64,000 nucleotides of DNA from Phoronis australis (taxonomy: Eukaryota; Phoronida; Phoronidae). This document shows positions 46,189-58,109 of the stretch, in pieces; within the stretch, counting starts at the first letter, position 1, and each line of letters starts with the position of its first letter. The DNA lies in assembly GCA_002633005.1 (NCBI GenBank), contig NMRA01000599.1, positions 89,954 to 153,953 of the forward strand, in the 5' to 3' direction. Under the pieces are notes generated by a model. That model had not been told where the DNA came from and made no database searches. It worked only from the letters and a program-made list of their open reading frames with translations. The position numbers were made by a program, and so were the translations under genes.

Positions 46189-49100
46189 GTAAGTCCTAAG
46201 TCTAAAACAAAGAAACCTTCCCTGTTTAAAAAGATACCAAACCCGGCTTTAGCATATAAACAAATACTGAACATGACTTTCCCATCCAATTCTCTACAAC
46301 AAAATAGCGCCCTATAACCCTCGACAATCCTCAAAAGCTTGGAGGGAAATTTAAAAACTCCTTTCAAAGCCTGCTAAACGGGAAGCGTAACCTACTCTTT
46401 TAGCGAATTACACGTCAATAATGTGAAGATATGACTCCCGGCAAGAACCACAATATCCAAGCAGGTGACGTAACGGTCAAGGATTGGTTGAAATCATCAA
46501 AACAGGGTTTAGTATCCTTCTAAAGATAAATGGGTCTTAGGTTAGACTTGCAGTAGCTAACAAGAAATATTTTACGCGAATAAAATCTTCACTGCATATG
46601 CTCGCTAAACGCATTTTGAGCTCTACAGTAACAAGACTAGTGCCTTAGGGTAATCCCCGTTACAGGTAATGGCGAGTCTCGACCGTTTTGACTTCATTTG
46701 GACCGGATGCGCGTCACAAACATCAAGTCGAGAAAAAGCAAATTCCAGCACGTTTCTGTTTAATGTAGTTACAGTATAGTCGAAATCATGGGGCTCATCG
46801 GTACTGGTTAGCAGGCACTCATCTGGTAGCATTTCGTATGTAACAGCCCATGCCGGTCTGGTACCAGCCCAGTATCGGACCGGTACTGGCTAGCAGGCGC
46901 TGATCTGGTAGCATTTCACATGTACCGGCCTGGTGCTGAGCTGGTGCTGAGCCCGTGCTGGTGCTAGAGCCGGCACCAGACCGATGCAAATAATGTGTGC
47001 AAACGGCACCTTGTGATGGTACCAGGCTGGTACGGGCCTGGTACCGCAATGTTAGCTTGGTAAGATACCACTACATTCTCACTTCCTCTTTGAATTCGTC
47101 CATTTTTGACGTCGAAGAAACGCTGAGCTTTTTACAGTTTTTTGCCAACATAACTCTGGGTTCGACAATCTGACTAAGCATTGTATAACCTGAGTACAAA
47201 CCTGGAGTGCGTTCCATAGATGCGAGAACTGCAAAAACGCAACACACGCAAGACCTTGAGATTTGCCACCATGTAGTACAAGCGAAGCAAGTGATCATAC
47301 TGGTTTACTTCGCGAGATACGTGCATCTGCGGTGTTCAGTTCTAGCGTACGGTCTAGCATAGACAGAGTGGTTTTGGCCAAAGATGCCTGTGTCCACCTG
47401 TCTTCTCTTTATTTGTCTTTCTTCAGATATAATCGGATTTAACTGAAAGAACTTACAACAACGGTGAGCATGATGAACTGTCCGCCTATATCCGGTTCCT
47501 TTGAACACCTTCTGGCGTTCATAAAGAACTGATGGATAGACTAAACCAACGCGGTTCATAAAGATGCTAAGTAGCCGAGGTTCGGATGTAGTGAAAACCT
47601 GTTTGGTGTGGCATGACTCTTATGCACAGCAATTCAATAAGGAACAGTCTGCTGTTGGGCCCCGTTATGACGTCAGATAGATTTAAGCTTGAAATTGCAT
47701 TTCACCATCCCAATTTAGCTGTCAAAGAAACAAAAAAAAAAAACGAATGAGTCTTTTGCTTTCATGAAACCCATCTCACGGTATTCCTTACCGTAACAGG
47801 ATTCTATTTCAGTAACAAATACAAAAACAAACACATACACACAAAAAAATCATTAATTCAAGAAAACGCTTCAGGTGTTATTGGAATTAGCCAGTCCTAA
47901 AATTGCGAATTAGGAAAAGGCACATACACGCATCGTTGTCTTTATAAGGACTGTCGACTCATTCGGTTGATATTCCCTTCGGTTGAAAATTCGACATGGA
48001 CAGCTAAACAGTGTCGAAATGTCACTTTGAATTTTGATTTGAACAATGCCAATACATATCTTATAGCAGAAGTTGTTAACGCGAATGGCCTCTGCCTAGA
48101 TTACTTGTAATGCCAAGATTACTTTTCCAGGAACGGAGGTGGAGCTTTTATGATACCCTACGTCATAATGCTGCTGATTGTTGGGATTCCCATATTCTTT
48201 CTGGAAGTTTCTCTTGGTCAGTTCTGTGGATCTGCCGGCGTGCATGCATGGAACTTCTCGCCTTTTTTCAGCGGAATCAGTCACACAATGGTTTTGATAT
48301 CATGTCTGTTCGCCATCTACTATAATATGATCATAGCTTGGGCAGTGTACTATTTCTTCGCTTCTTTTCAAAGTCCCCTTCCGTGGTTAAGTTGTCCCGA
48401 AGCAGAAAGTAGCGACTTCTGCATGTACAAGGTACCTGATATTAACGTAAGTGTTTGTTCTGCGAGAGACCTTAGTGTTAATGAGAGTGGCTATTGCTGT
48501 AACAAAACGACCGGAAAACCGATTGGCTTATATAATGCGTCGCTAGCAAAACTGGCAGGAATGACAAGACGATTGCCGGCTGAAGATTACCTAAAATACG
48601 TCTCCCTTGGAACAGCGCACAGCGAAGGACTACACGATCTTGGTGATATGCACTGGAAAATAACACTGAGTTACTTGCTCACGTGGGTGTTAGGGTATCT
48701 TTGCGTATTCAAAGGCATCAAAGCCACTGGTAAGATTGTGTATTTCACGGCTTTGTTTCCATACGTAGTCCTTCTCACGCTGCTCATAAACGGAGCAACT
48801 CTGGACGGTGCGCTGGAAGGAGTCACGTATTATTTGAAACCTAATATCAGCAAATTAGCCGAAGGGAGAGTGTGGAAGGACGCTGCCGTCCAAACCCTGT
48901 TCTCGCTGTCAGCAACCGAAGGAGGCCTCATAACGTTCGCCAGTTACAACAGGTTTCACAACGATGTACTGAAAGATACATTTATTGTTAGTATCGGAAA
49001 TGGATGCACAAGCCTCTTTGCTGGATTCGTCATATTTTCCTATCTGGGATACTTAGCTAAACAGCTTGGCACGGCTGTTGAAGACGTCGTAAGCGAGGGT

Positions 49101-52100
49101 GAGTTGCCGTGTTTGAACTACGTATGAACTGTACTTGAAACCTAAAGCGAACCTTTCCGCGCTTTGAGTTTGCTGTTGCCGCTAAAACGTCACTTTTTGA
49201 GCTAATAAAATTCTACCGAATTGGATAAAAACTCTACTCTGCTTGCATATAACTACGTTAGGCATATTTCTAGAGAAAACTAAGTCGACGTAGCAGGTAA
49301 AAGAGCGATTCAAGTGGACTATAAATCCTAAATAGGTCAAAACTTTATTGCACTTTCCGATTCTGAACAAAGGTCGACTTCTCTCACACATCAAATCCCA
49401 AACCTTGAACTAGCGATATGTACAAAACGAGTTAACAGCACTGACGAGTCCATCAATTAAATATACGCTTATAAACAAAACGGAAGTTTCACAAGAAAAC
49501 TGATGCGTGGTTGTTGCTAGTGGTATCATCATCTCAATGCCATTAGGATCAGGCCAAAACTGATGCATGATTGTTGCTAGTGGTATCATCATCTCAATTC
49601 CATAAGGATCAGGCCAAAGCTGCTTTCCGTAAAACGGGATTCTTTATAACTTGGCGAGATCACGGTCGTCGGGTGAAAGGTCACCGAGTATTTTAACCAA
49701 TGCACGTGATCTCACTAGCTTCCACGTCGCGTTGCGGAAATAAGGGCCACGATCCACTTCATAATGCCCAATGTTCGGCAAGCCGTTTAGCACATTATCT
49801 CTCTCTAGGAACTGCTTTGGTGTTTTCCGTTTATCCGATGGCAATGTCGAGTCTTCCGTTCCCACCCATTTGGTCCGTGCTGTTTTTCTTCATGCTCATT
49901 TTGATCGGCCTGGACAGTGCGTTTGCGAAACTTGAAACGATTCTTACATCCATCCTGGACAAATGGCCCCAACTACGAAGCAAGCGGGAACTTCTTTTGC
50001 TCGCCATCGCAGGTAGATCAGTTTATTAGCCAATACAGTAGGTCTTAAGAAAGTTGTAGCACCGTTGTGATTTACACCACTTATCGCTGTAAAATTGGCC
50101 TCAAATTTCTCCTTACTCGGATGAGAAGTGAATTTTGTCTTGCAAAGAACTGGCAGCATATTATTCCTCGAGGCCATGTTCGCCGAATGAAATGACGCGC
50201 CGTGACAAGTCAATTTGTAAAGACGGGATTCAAGCAACAACGAATTACCACATCTTTTCAAACCCAGAAATCACATCTGTTTGACTAGGCAATAAGTTGA
50301 GACCAATTTTATAAAGGCAAGTGCTATAAATCTACAGTTCAGTTGTTTTTGTCACGGAAGGAGGGTTTATATCTGCGTCTTCACTCATTGTTTGCTGGTC
50401 CTTCTGGACGTGTGTACAAAAATAATAGAAACCAGGGGCCCATCCATTTCAGTCAATTGTAAGATAAAACATAAGGTTTCAAAAACGAGATCGTGAACTT
50501 GGCTTAGGTTTTTGACATGAATTTTGTCTTAATTTCGTCTAACTTACCGGATGTGGAAGTTTCAAAGCTTGGAAGTTAAGACAAATCTTAGCCTTAAGTC
50601 AAAAAATGAACTTAAGCCAATTTCTGGGAGCGGGTACCTGAAAAACGCGTTATTTCCACACAAAAGGAATTGAAAAGCTTCCAAAGAGGCCTTTGGTCAA
50701 ACAAAACTCGAAAAGTTTAAGACATCTTACATGTTCTCATGAAAAAGCCATGCTTGCTTACAGCGAGAAAATTGGAAAAAGGAAATGTTTGTTTAGTTTC
50801 GAACTCTCAAAGTGGGCCTTTTTGCAGGGAACATTGTCGTGAAAGTCAGAGGAATTTTGCCAGAAAAGGCACCTTTTGGAAGAGGGACTGGTAGCGAAAA
50901 ATGCCCCTTCTGAATGGCCCGTCCCGCATACACGAGCCTCTTCTGTGAGAGTATTCCGGAGAGATGAAGTTAGCGTCAGTAAAGAAATCAATATTGCCAT
51001 CAATTCCCCTCTCCTTGGTGTTTTCACGTTCAATTGGGAACTTCAACTCTCCGTATTGAAGAACCAATTACAAAACGTTTCACACCAAATCATAAACTAA
51101 AACAAAAATGTCACTGCACGAGGTTCAACACACAAAATTGGAAAAAAAATGATTTTGGGGGTAAATATTAGGAATAATTAGACTTCTTGTTATTAGTACG
51201 TTTGGCCAGAGCTATAAAACAGCGAAATTCAGTGTGGTTTTGTGTTTTTGTTAGAAATCGTGAATGCCCGATCTTATCAGTTGAAGCGGCAATTAACGCT
51301 TTGAAAAAACCACTTTTGATTTAGACCACTTGCCGCTGTAAAAATGATCTCACAGTGGAGGTGATTCTTGATGGCCATAAAGAATCGACATTTCGTTATN
51401 ACTAAAACAAAAATGTCACTGCACGAGGTTCAACACACAAAATTGGAAAAAAAAATGATTTTGGGGGTAAATATTAGGAATAATTAGACTTCTTGTTATT
51501 AGTACGTTTGGCCAGAGCTATAAAACAGAGAAATTCAGTGTGGTTTTGTGTTTTTGTTAGAAATCGTGAATTCCCGATCTTATCAGTTGAAGCGGCAATT
51601 AACGCTTTGAAAAAACCACTTTTGATTTAGACCACTTGCCGCTGTAAAAATGATCTCACAGTGGAGGTGATTCTTGATGGCCATAAAGAATCGACATTTC
51701 GTTATTACTTAACTAGAAACAAGGTCGCTGAATAAAGTGAAACGCCGTGACAAATGAAATTGTAGAGCCTGGTCTCAAGCTATAAACGAACTGTTAGTTT
51801 TTACCCAGACCAATAACAAAGAAATAATTTGGAACGAATCTCGTGGCGGTAAGTCGTCTCAAGCAAAATTTTTTTTTTGACGGAATGTGGGTTTATAACA
51901 GTTTCAAATACTCGGCTACCTGACATTGGCTTTTAGCTATAACAGCAAAACGTCGGACAGCGACCGCTGAGATAGTGGGTTTGAATATACATTTGGGTTG
52001 ATCTGAAATACGTAATATTGTCGCTTGTGACGCCACTTTAAAGAAAACCAAGGGTAGGTACCGTATTAGTGGAATGGCTGCAACAGATACGTCAAAACGT

Positions 52101-52857
52101 AGCGAGTGAATTGTAAGCATATTACTGTCATCCTTTCGTTGCAGTCACCATGTTTTGCGCTGGACTGCCCATGTGTACCGACGGTGGTGAATATGTGCTG
52201 GCTTGGCTAGACAACTACGCCGGAGGATGGAACATGCTAATCGTCGCCTTACTGGAGTGCATCTCCATAGGATGGGTTTACGGCTTCAAGCGCTTTAGAA
52301 GCGACATCGCCTGCATGCTTGGGCAGCATTTTTGTAAATGTATCCCGTGGTGGCCAGTGTCATTCTGGTGGGGAGCCTGCTGGTGCGTGATTACACCCAT
52401 GCTGTTAATGTTCGTTCTCATCTTTTCGTGGGCGTCAACGAAACCTTTAACTAACGGTGGCCACGCGTTTGCAAAGTGGACCGAGATACCGGGATACATT
52501 CTACTCGCCGTGAGCATTGTTCTAGCGTTTGGTAGGGGATTTTACTTGGTCGCAAGATCGAAAGGAAAACTTCGAAGTCGTTTCCAATCCGTGCTCCGGC
52601 CCACCAATGACTGGGGCCCAGCGTTAGTTCGCCACCGACAGTTAGTGACTTGCTACGTGCCCGATTTCGCAATTGACCCGTGGGATGACCAAGACGATGA
52701 ACACGAATGGCGAAGAGTCACGTTGATGTCCATAAGGCAAGATGTAGCAGCTAGAAAAGGAAAAGTTGATGTGCCTGTTACTACCGATGAAGCGCAAGAT
52801 ACCGTGGGCGAACAAACTGAGATAGAACGGGAAACTGAAGGAGAAACTTACATTTAA
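45704..52857 (+). CDS. SLC6 Na+/Cl- dependent transporter, glycine/ATB0,+ clade, 4 exons
   Basis: Exons 45704-46188, 48131-49098, 49809-50012 and 52145-52857 join in one frame to a predicted 788-residue plasma-membrane symporter with 12 TM helices, the length of GlyT2. About 130 cytoplasmic residues precede [12 protein letters not shown] and the TM1 signature [15 protein letters not shown] (145-159). EL2 has clustered cysteines and N-glycosylation sequons (NVS, NES, NKT, NAS). Chloride and sodium site residues are present: Q416, S420, N452, S456 and the TM8 pair D520-S521. The tail has PTNDWGPAL, a GlyT/ATB0,+ hallmark, and ends ETYI, a class I PDZ ligand form. Oddity: TM6 reads SLSATEGGL, placing E425 where LeuT has F259 and GlyTs have Trp in the pocket. 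Substrate is probably an amino acid, but not safely glycine. An in-frame TGA at 45695 supports the start. Confidence 0.93.
46225..46524 (-). mobile_element. MITE family A, copy 3, in SLC6 intron 1
   Basis: The left edge TTTAAAAAGATACCAAACCC and the right edge GGGTTTAGTATCCTTCTAAA are inverted. The whole element is the reverse complement of the copies at 24421 and 44665. It starts only 36 bases downstream of the exon 1 donor. Confidence 0.75.
46798..47045. repeat. Imperfect ~82-bp tandem repeat rich in GGTACC palindromes
   Basis: GGTACTGG.TAGCAGGC.CT.ATCTGGTAGCATTTC occurs at about 46800 and again at about 46881. After this the tract decays into GGTGCTGAGC and CTGGTACC-like repeats. It is GC-rich compared with the surrounding intron. 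Confidence 0.7.
48131..49098 (+). CDS. SLC6 exon 2: TM2 to TM7
   Basis: This single 968-base exon covers [10 protein letters not shown] (TM1 exit), TM2-TM5, the glycosylated EL2, TM6 with [18 protein letters not shown], and TM7 with [15 protein letters not shown]. It ends GAGG|GTGAGT in phase 1. The Glu codon is GAA at 48918-48920. Confidence 0.94.
49499..49622 (+). repeat. Two-copy 60-bp tandem repeat in SLC6 intron 2
   Basis: The unit GTTGCTAGTGGTATCATCAT... occurs twice, at 49501-49560 and 49561-49620, with about five differences. Confidence 0.85.
49809..50012 (+). CDS. SLC6 exon 3: EL4 and TM8
   Basis: It lies after CTCTCTAG and ends GCAG|GTAGAT. It encodes [20 protein letters not shown] then [19 protein letters not shown]. 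Asp-Ser in TM8 is the Na2 site; Ala replaces the Gln or Glu usual after it in relatives. Confidence 0.92.
50040..50260 (+). repeat. Interspersed repeat shared with 51600-51800
   Basis: ACCACTTATCGCTGTAAAAT and CGCCGTGACAA...TTGTA blocks recur in order in the 51630-51770 region. The related upstream half also appears near 22660. It lies within SLC6 intron 3. Confidence 0.5.
51096..51705 (+). repeat. ~300-bp direct duplication around a single N (probable assembly artefact)
   Basis: 51096-51397 and 51399-51705 are nearly identical, with few substitutions and one homopolymer difference, and are separated only by N at 51398. As at 5001, this looks like two alleles laid end to end at a join. It lies in SLC6 intron 3 and does not touch the coding sequence. 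Confidence 0.82.
52145..52857 (+). CDS. SLC6 exon 4: TM9 to C-terminus
   Basis: It lies after TTCGTTGCAG. It encodes [19 protein letters not shown] (TM10 entry), [14 protein letters not shown] (TM11), TM12 and a 120-residue cytoplasmic tail. The WWxACWxVITP form resembles ATB0,+ more than GlyT. The stop is TAA at 52855-52857. Confidence 0.93.
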
Positions 52858-52869
52858 ACGTAACGGTCA

Positions 52870-52875
52870 AATAAA
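52870..52875 (+). terminator. SLC6 poly(A) signal
   Basis: AATAAA lies 13 bases after the stop codon, implying a very short 3'UTR unless a later signal is used. Confidence 0.5.
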
Positions 52876-52899
52876 TTATTCAAACTTGTATTCGTCATT

Positions 52900-55800
52900 T
52901 AGGAGCTCCAGCCACGGGTAGTTTTCAGGGTCCGACTGCGTAAAATTTGTACTCTAAAAGAGAATAATCACACCACACTTCGTTGCTAATGTTGAACAAT
53001 GTCCCATGCAATAAACAAAATGATCCAGCGGATGATTTTTAAGGTTTATGCAGCACAGGCCAGGTGTTCCACCAAATATAAAGTATTCCCATTCTTAGTA
53101 TCATTAATGTTATTTACGTTTTTAAAAGTGCCTGTCCACACACATGATAGTAAAGTTGGTGTGCCCAAGTTAGGCGATTAAGACGGCTAAAATACAAATT
53201 GTATCAATTTTTCGTACGTTACACACAGAAACCAATCGTGTTCTTTGATCTGAATCCAAAAAATCCCCAAATCCGCGTGTTCTTACATTCTCTAACAATA
53301 CTTACGGACAAAGTCCTAAAAAGTGTCAAACAAATTTAAAGGCTAATTACGTGCATATATTATTCATTCGTCGCCTTTCGATAACCATTGCTCGCCGCTA
53401 CCAGCACCGATTGGGATTTAGCAAGCTAACAGTATTGGATAATGTCATCGCGGAACCAACAGAGACCTCCACTGGAGGTGGGTGAGCGAAAAAACAAAAA
53501 AAACAAGTAAAAGAACCTCGAACAACTGTACTAAAGTGATGATTGGAAAGCAAATCGAAAAGTGGAATTATCTGCAGCCATTGTGGGAGAAACTGAATGT
53601 GAAAACAAACTACAGCGAATTACTAATGTTTATACGGCAACTTTTCACTTCCATGCTCTGATACAAAAGTGTATAAGCAAAAGGAAACGCAGATCTTATG
53701 TAATATTTGAAGATTTCAAAAAAATTTCGACAGAGTTCAGTATACTCTATTCTTTTGCTGTTTATTTAAAAATGCCAATAACGGAAATGTTTTAAACCTT
53801 CTGCAGTCGTAAAATGAAAAACTTGAGTCATGTGTCAGGATTAAGGGTACGAATACTGACGCTGTTCATTGTAATATTGGTGTAAAACAGAGCTGGATGC
53901 TAAGCCCTTTTATTCACTATCTTTCCTCTAGATGAGATCATTAAAATTCAGATCGTCAGAGAACTTTCGTTAACGATCAGTCGCCGGACGTTTTATGCCG
54001 TCTTTATGCAGATGTTATGGCTAAAATTTGACACACGTCCGGTTATTTACAAAATCAAACTCATGTTTTTGAACACTTAACTTTTACTATAATTTGACGA
54101 AGACAAAAAAGAAGGGTTCGTAAAAAGTCCGAAAAAGGTTTTAATAGTCACATGAAATTAAAGAAAGAAGTTCTATGTTACCCTTACCTTGGAAACATTT
54201 CTTCGCCATGTTTGTTTTGGACAAAAACGTCGACGAATTACATGTAGAAAGGCAAGAAACCCATGCTCAATATTATTGGCTTTGTACGTTAATGGCATGG
54301 ACGTTGTATCGGCTTAATAAAGTCATAGTCCCTGTCTTATAATAATATGGTTCGGAGGTTAAAAGTTTTCAGAGAGTGCGGAAGAGAATCTTCAATTTAA
54401 ATTCTATAAACTGGTTTTTAGAGTAGGTGGTAATACAACTAATCCCACAGCGTGAAGAAAATTAGGACGGCGGCCTCTGTGTACTTGTTATTATTTTTAC
54501 AATATGTATTAAATACTGAAACTAAAAGAAATGTGGGAGCGCAGGCACGCTAAGAAAAGGTGAAATGGTTGAACGCCATTTGTTGGAGACCATTAGAGTT
54601 GTATAAATAACGGTTTCGTTAGGTTTGGCTATAACACGATATTGGCGACACTGATACTTTTATCAAAATGTCCACTCAAAGAGTCAGAGATTGTGCCTCT
54701 AATGAGAAAGTATTGTGTCAAAAAGCGACAGATGGGTGTTACTTCCTGCCTTACTGACGAATTGAGGAATGGCTTAATGTTTGAAGGTTTTAACATGTGT
54801 TGATCTCAGAAGAAATTTTTAAATTTCTTGAACATCAAACTTTTATTCAAATTATTGCCTTGAAATCAAATGTGTCAGAGTGTCAGCCGATCGCGAGCTA
54901 GAAATCTGTCCATTCTGTGAAAGCTAATGTATTTGGGATAGAAAAAGAGTTTCATTTTTAAATCGGTGTATGTTATACGGCAATCTCAGACAAATGCTTA
55001 TTGCTTAACGGGAACATTAAACTTCTCAAGATTGCATGAAGTTCCTGAGGTGTGTGCACGAGTCTTTCCTTAAAGTTTGCAATGTTTGCAACAAAAGTAT
55101 TCCACATTAGAAGTCTTCTGTGTGTTTTGTTTCAAAATATACAAAAAGGAAAAAGAAGAGAAAATGCACGCTTCCGCGCTGCGGCAAAGAGGAACAGGGT
55201 CAGATCTGACGGCTGAGAAACTAATGTGAACCTATTGCTAGTAACGTGACCCTGTCTTTCATCAATAGCTGGAGGAAAAACTAGTTTTGATTTATTAAAG
55301 CAGTAAAGCTCCATTCTGTGTGTATGACTGTGCAACTACATTACTAGCGGTTTCTATAACTCACTATACGTGCACCTGGCCATACCAGGCTGTTGGTGGT
55401 AATGAAATCTTGGTTAAGGATTTCACTTGGCTAAATCTAAAACTGCTGGCTAAACTAAACTAAAGACAGTTACTGTTCTACTGTACGAGATGTTTTCACT
55501 TAAATGCGTTCAAACAGTTAAACCGAAGAAGGCCAAATTAAAAATAGTGTTTATTTTCATGATGAGTTGATAACTACATTCTCGCACATTAGTCTGTTGA
55601 TAATACCGCAATTTATATAGTTAGCTCACTAGAGAGATTCGATGTCGGGTCTAAGGACACGATTCTGACTTTTTAGGTCCCCAAAAATGAAAGAAAATGG
55701 GGAAGGCCAGGTTTCACGGCAACTTTGTGGAATAAATGGTGAAGACCAGAAATTTGGCCTCTTCTCTGTTTTACCTGGATACGGAAATCCCGTCATTTTC

Positions 55801-56460
55801 AGCAGACATCCTTGTTCAGTGGGACATCTTAGTCACGAATATAGGTACCATTCAAGCAAATGAAAACTGGCCAAATATCCGATTGGTAATGACGTATTTT
55901 ACTACATTTCTGGAATACAAAGTACAAGAGCAGTTATAGTCTTGTTTCCTCTGTGGTGGCGGGGCAGACGTGAATTTGTGATTTTAGAGAGAAAAATGCC
56001 AAAATCATAACTTTTTGGTTATTTTTGGCATCTCAAATTTTTCCGGTGGACGTAGCTAGGGAAGAAGACATGGCTTTGTAGAATTTCCTCACTTTTGAGA
56101 AACCTTATGATCGAGCGTGCTTTCTGTAAGTTATGCTTTTTATGTGTTGAGACAGGGTGTAAACAAGGGCTTTGTTGACGGTCAGACTAGAGATAACGTC
56201 AAGATTACTGACACTCGTGTTTATCGGATGTTTTATTTTGCGAGCGTGCGTGCTCCAACTTCCTGGTTAAAAGTTATCATCAGACAGCCAATAAAAAACC
56301 GTGCTTTTGGTACGCTGAGCCAAAAGCTTCACAAGATATCAGTGACGTCAGAATGTGAGCCCTGGAAACCAAGTTATATTTGTCATCTGTTGACTATTCA
56401 GTTACCTGAAGAACATTACAAAGCTGTCATTTATCACGATCACAAGTGTTTTGGCGTACT
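52900..56460. other. Intergenic, no gene seen
   Basis: This is AT-rich sequence without recognisable coding blocks or clear repeats. Confidence 0.4.
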
Positions 56461-56466
56461 TTCATT

Positions 56467-56709
56467 ATGGGATCGGTTCACAGTAAAGACGATCCGGTTC
56501 AAAGTAAATACCTAGCCAATACTGAATACCACGAAGGTACAGACTGTGCGTGGAAACAGGCTGGAATTGTGTGGACAAGAATTTGCGTATGTGGAAACTT
56601 TAAGAACGGCGAAACGGAGCGCCACACGGATGGAAATTGTAAATATTTGAAAAAAATCTATCACGGGCATTGTTATTTGATACCAGAGTGTTTCTGTGGG
56701 TTAAAGTAG
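56467..56709 (+). CDS. Small cysteine-rich ORF with N-myristoylation-like start
   Basis: The intronless 80-codon frame begins MGSVHSKDD, fitting the MGxxxS N-myristoylation pattern. It contains seven cysteines and several histidines, in groups such as RICVCGNF, DGNCKY, YHGHCY and IPECFCG, that could bind zinc. I do not recognise it. There is no splice evidence and no poly(A) signal close by, and an alternative frame overlaps upstream. The Cys/His arrangement is unusual for random sequence of this AT content, so it is listed as a possible small gene or terminal exon. Confidence 0.32.
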   Translation: MGSVHSKDDPVQSKYLANTEYHEGTDCAWKQAGIVWTRICVCGNFKNGETERHTDGNCKYLKKIYHGHCYLIPECFCGLK

Positions 56710-56719
56710 CACATGAGAA

Positions 56720-58100
56720 CCGAAGACGGATTTTGAATTTGATAATTTGGTTTAAAATCCGACTGCTTTCATTCAAATCTCAAAAACGGTATGGACTCCA
56801 AGTCAGGACAACAAGATCACCCATTTACAGTTAGGCTTTAAAAGAGGTGATCGTACAATGTCTAACTCGACTGTGACAATGCTCTTGGTGTGTCGTCGGT
56901 GGATATCTCGAGATCAGAAATGCATACGAACCACCTTACTAGGATAGGGACTACCAGGGAGATTTAACCGATAGAAATTTCGGGAATTTCCGTTAGACAT
57001 AAGTGTAAGTGCCTTATGTGGTGATGGAGCTACAACTTTTTACTGCTCTGGATAATTTCCTTTACTGATTGTACAGTTCGTTTTGTCTTATCTCTAGCTA
57101 AATGGACTTGTGATCTATGAACCCTTGACATGCTGAACCATCCCTGCTACTCATTGTCAAACAATGAAGTCAAGTACAGCGCACCTCTAGAATTCGAGAT
57201 ATCTGTTTATTGAGTTTCAAGATTTTCTTTGAAATACGGAATATTTAACCCATTCCCAAAAGCTTTCGTGTAGACGCCGGACAGAACTACCCTCCCTGTA
57301 CAGTGTACTGCAGTGTACTGAAAATGTCGACAATACGTATTGAATTCACGTTTGTTTTGTTGTTATTTATTTTTAAATTTAGGAAAGGCACAACTTTTTA
57401 TTGTTAGATTTTGTACAGTAGTTAGTTTGTCTACCCATACCTCACTAAATAATTATACTCAAACAGCCTAGTCACCATTCGTAAATTGTACAGTCAGTCT
57501 CCGTCACTTCAAATTTACTGTTTGCAATTTCGAAAAACTAACGATTGTTTTGTCACGTTAGACTGTGTGAGTTTTGTATAAAAGATAGCTATGCTTTGTG
57601 ATTCTGTGTGTTCATGGTATGGATTAAATCCAGTACCTAATTAGTACATAAAAATCCATAATTAACACCAGCGATAATATTAAATGAATCACAATTAATA
57701 ATGAAACGTCTTATGTTCTATCAAAAAGGTTCTACATGTTCCTATAACTACCCCTACTGTCTTTAACAGCGTACTTGCTGGTCACAGTCCGTCGTGACGC
57801 AACACCTGTTGGTAGAATCCCGTTACTCACAATGCTCATGAAACAAAGTCTTTTTTTAAAGTGATATATATTTATCGAAGAATACACAAAACATACAAAG
57901 AAATGATGACAAACCCAGAAATCGCGAAGCATTATATGTGGGTTGTAAACAATTCATAAATGAAACTAATATACATAGAGGTATATACATTTAAGTAGTA
58001 TCTAATATAAGTATCCCAATATTTAGATATGCTATTGCGAATATATAAAAACAAAAACATGTACAGATTCATGTATGGAAATCAGAAGCAGCAATATTGA
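56720..58100. other. Intergenic, no gene seen
   Basis: Nothing is supported here apart from a probable LINE 3' flank toward 58100. Confidence 0.35.
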
Positions 58101-58109
58101 TAAACGGTA

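Noticed and set aside
56117-56515. 132-codon ORF overlapping the small Cys-rich ORF
   Set aside because: It starts with a near-cognate or unsupported start and shows no motif; the downstream frame has the better start and cysteine pattern.
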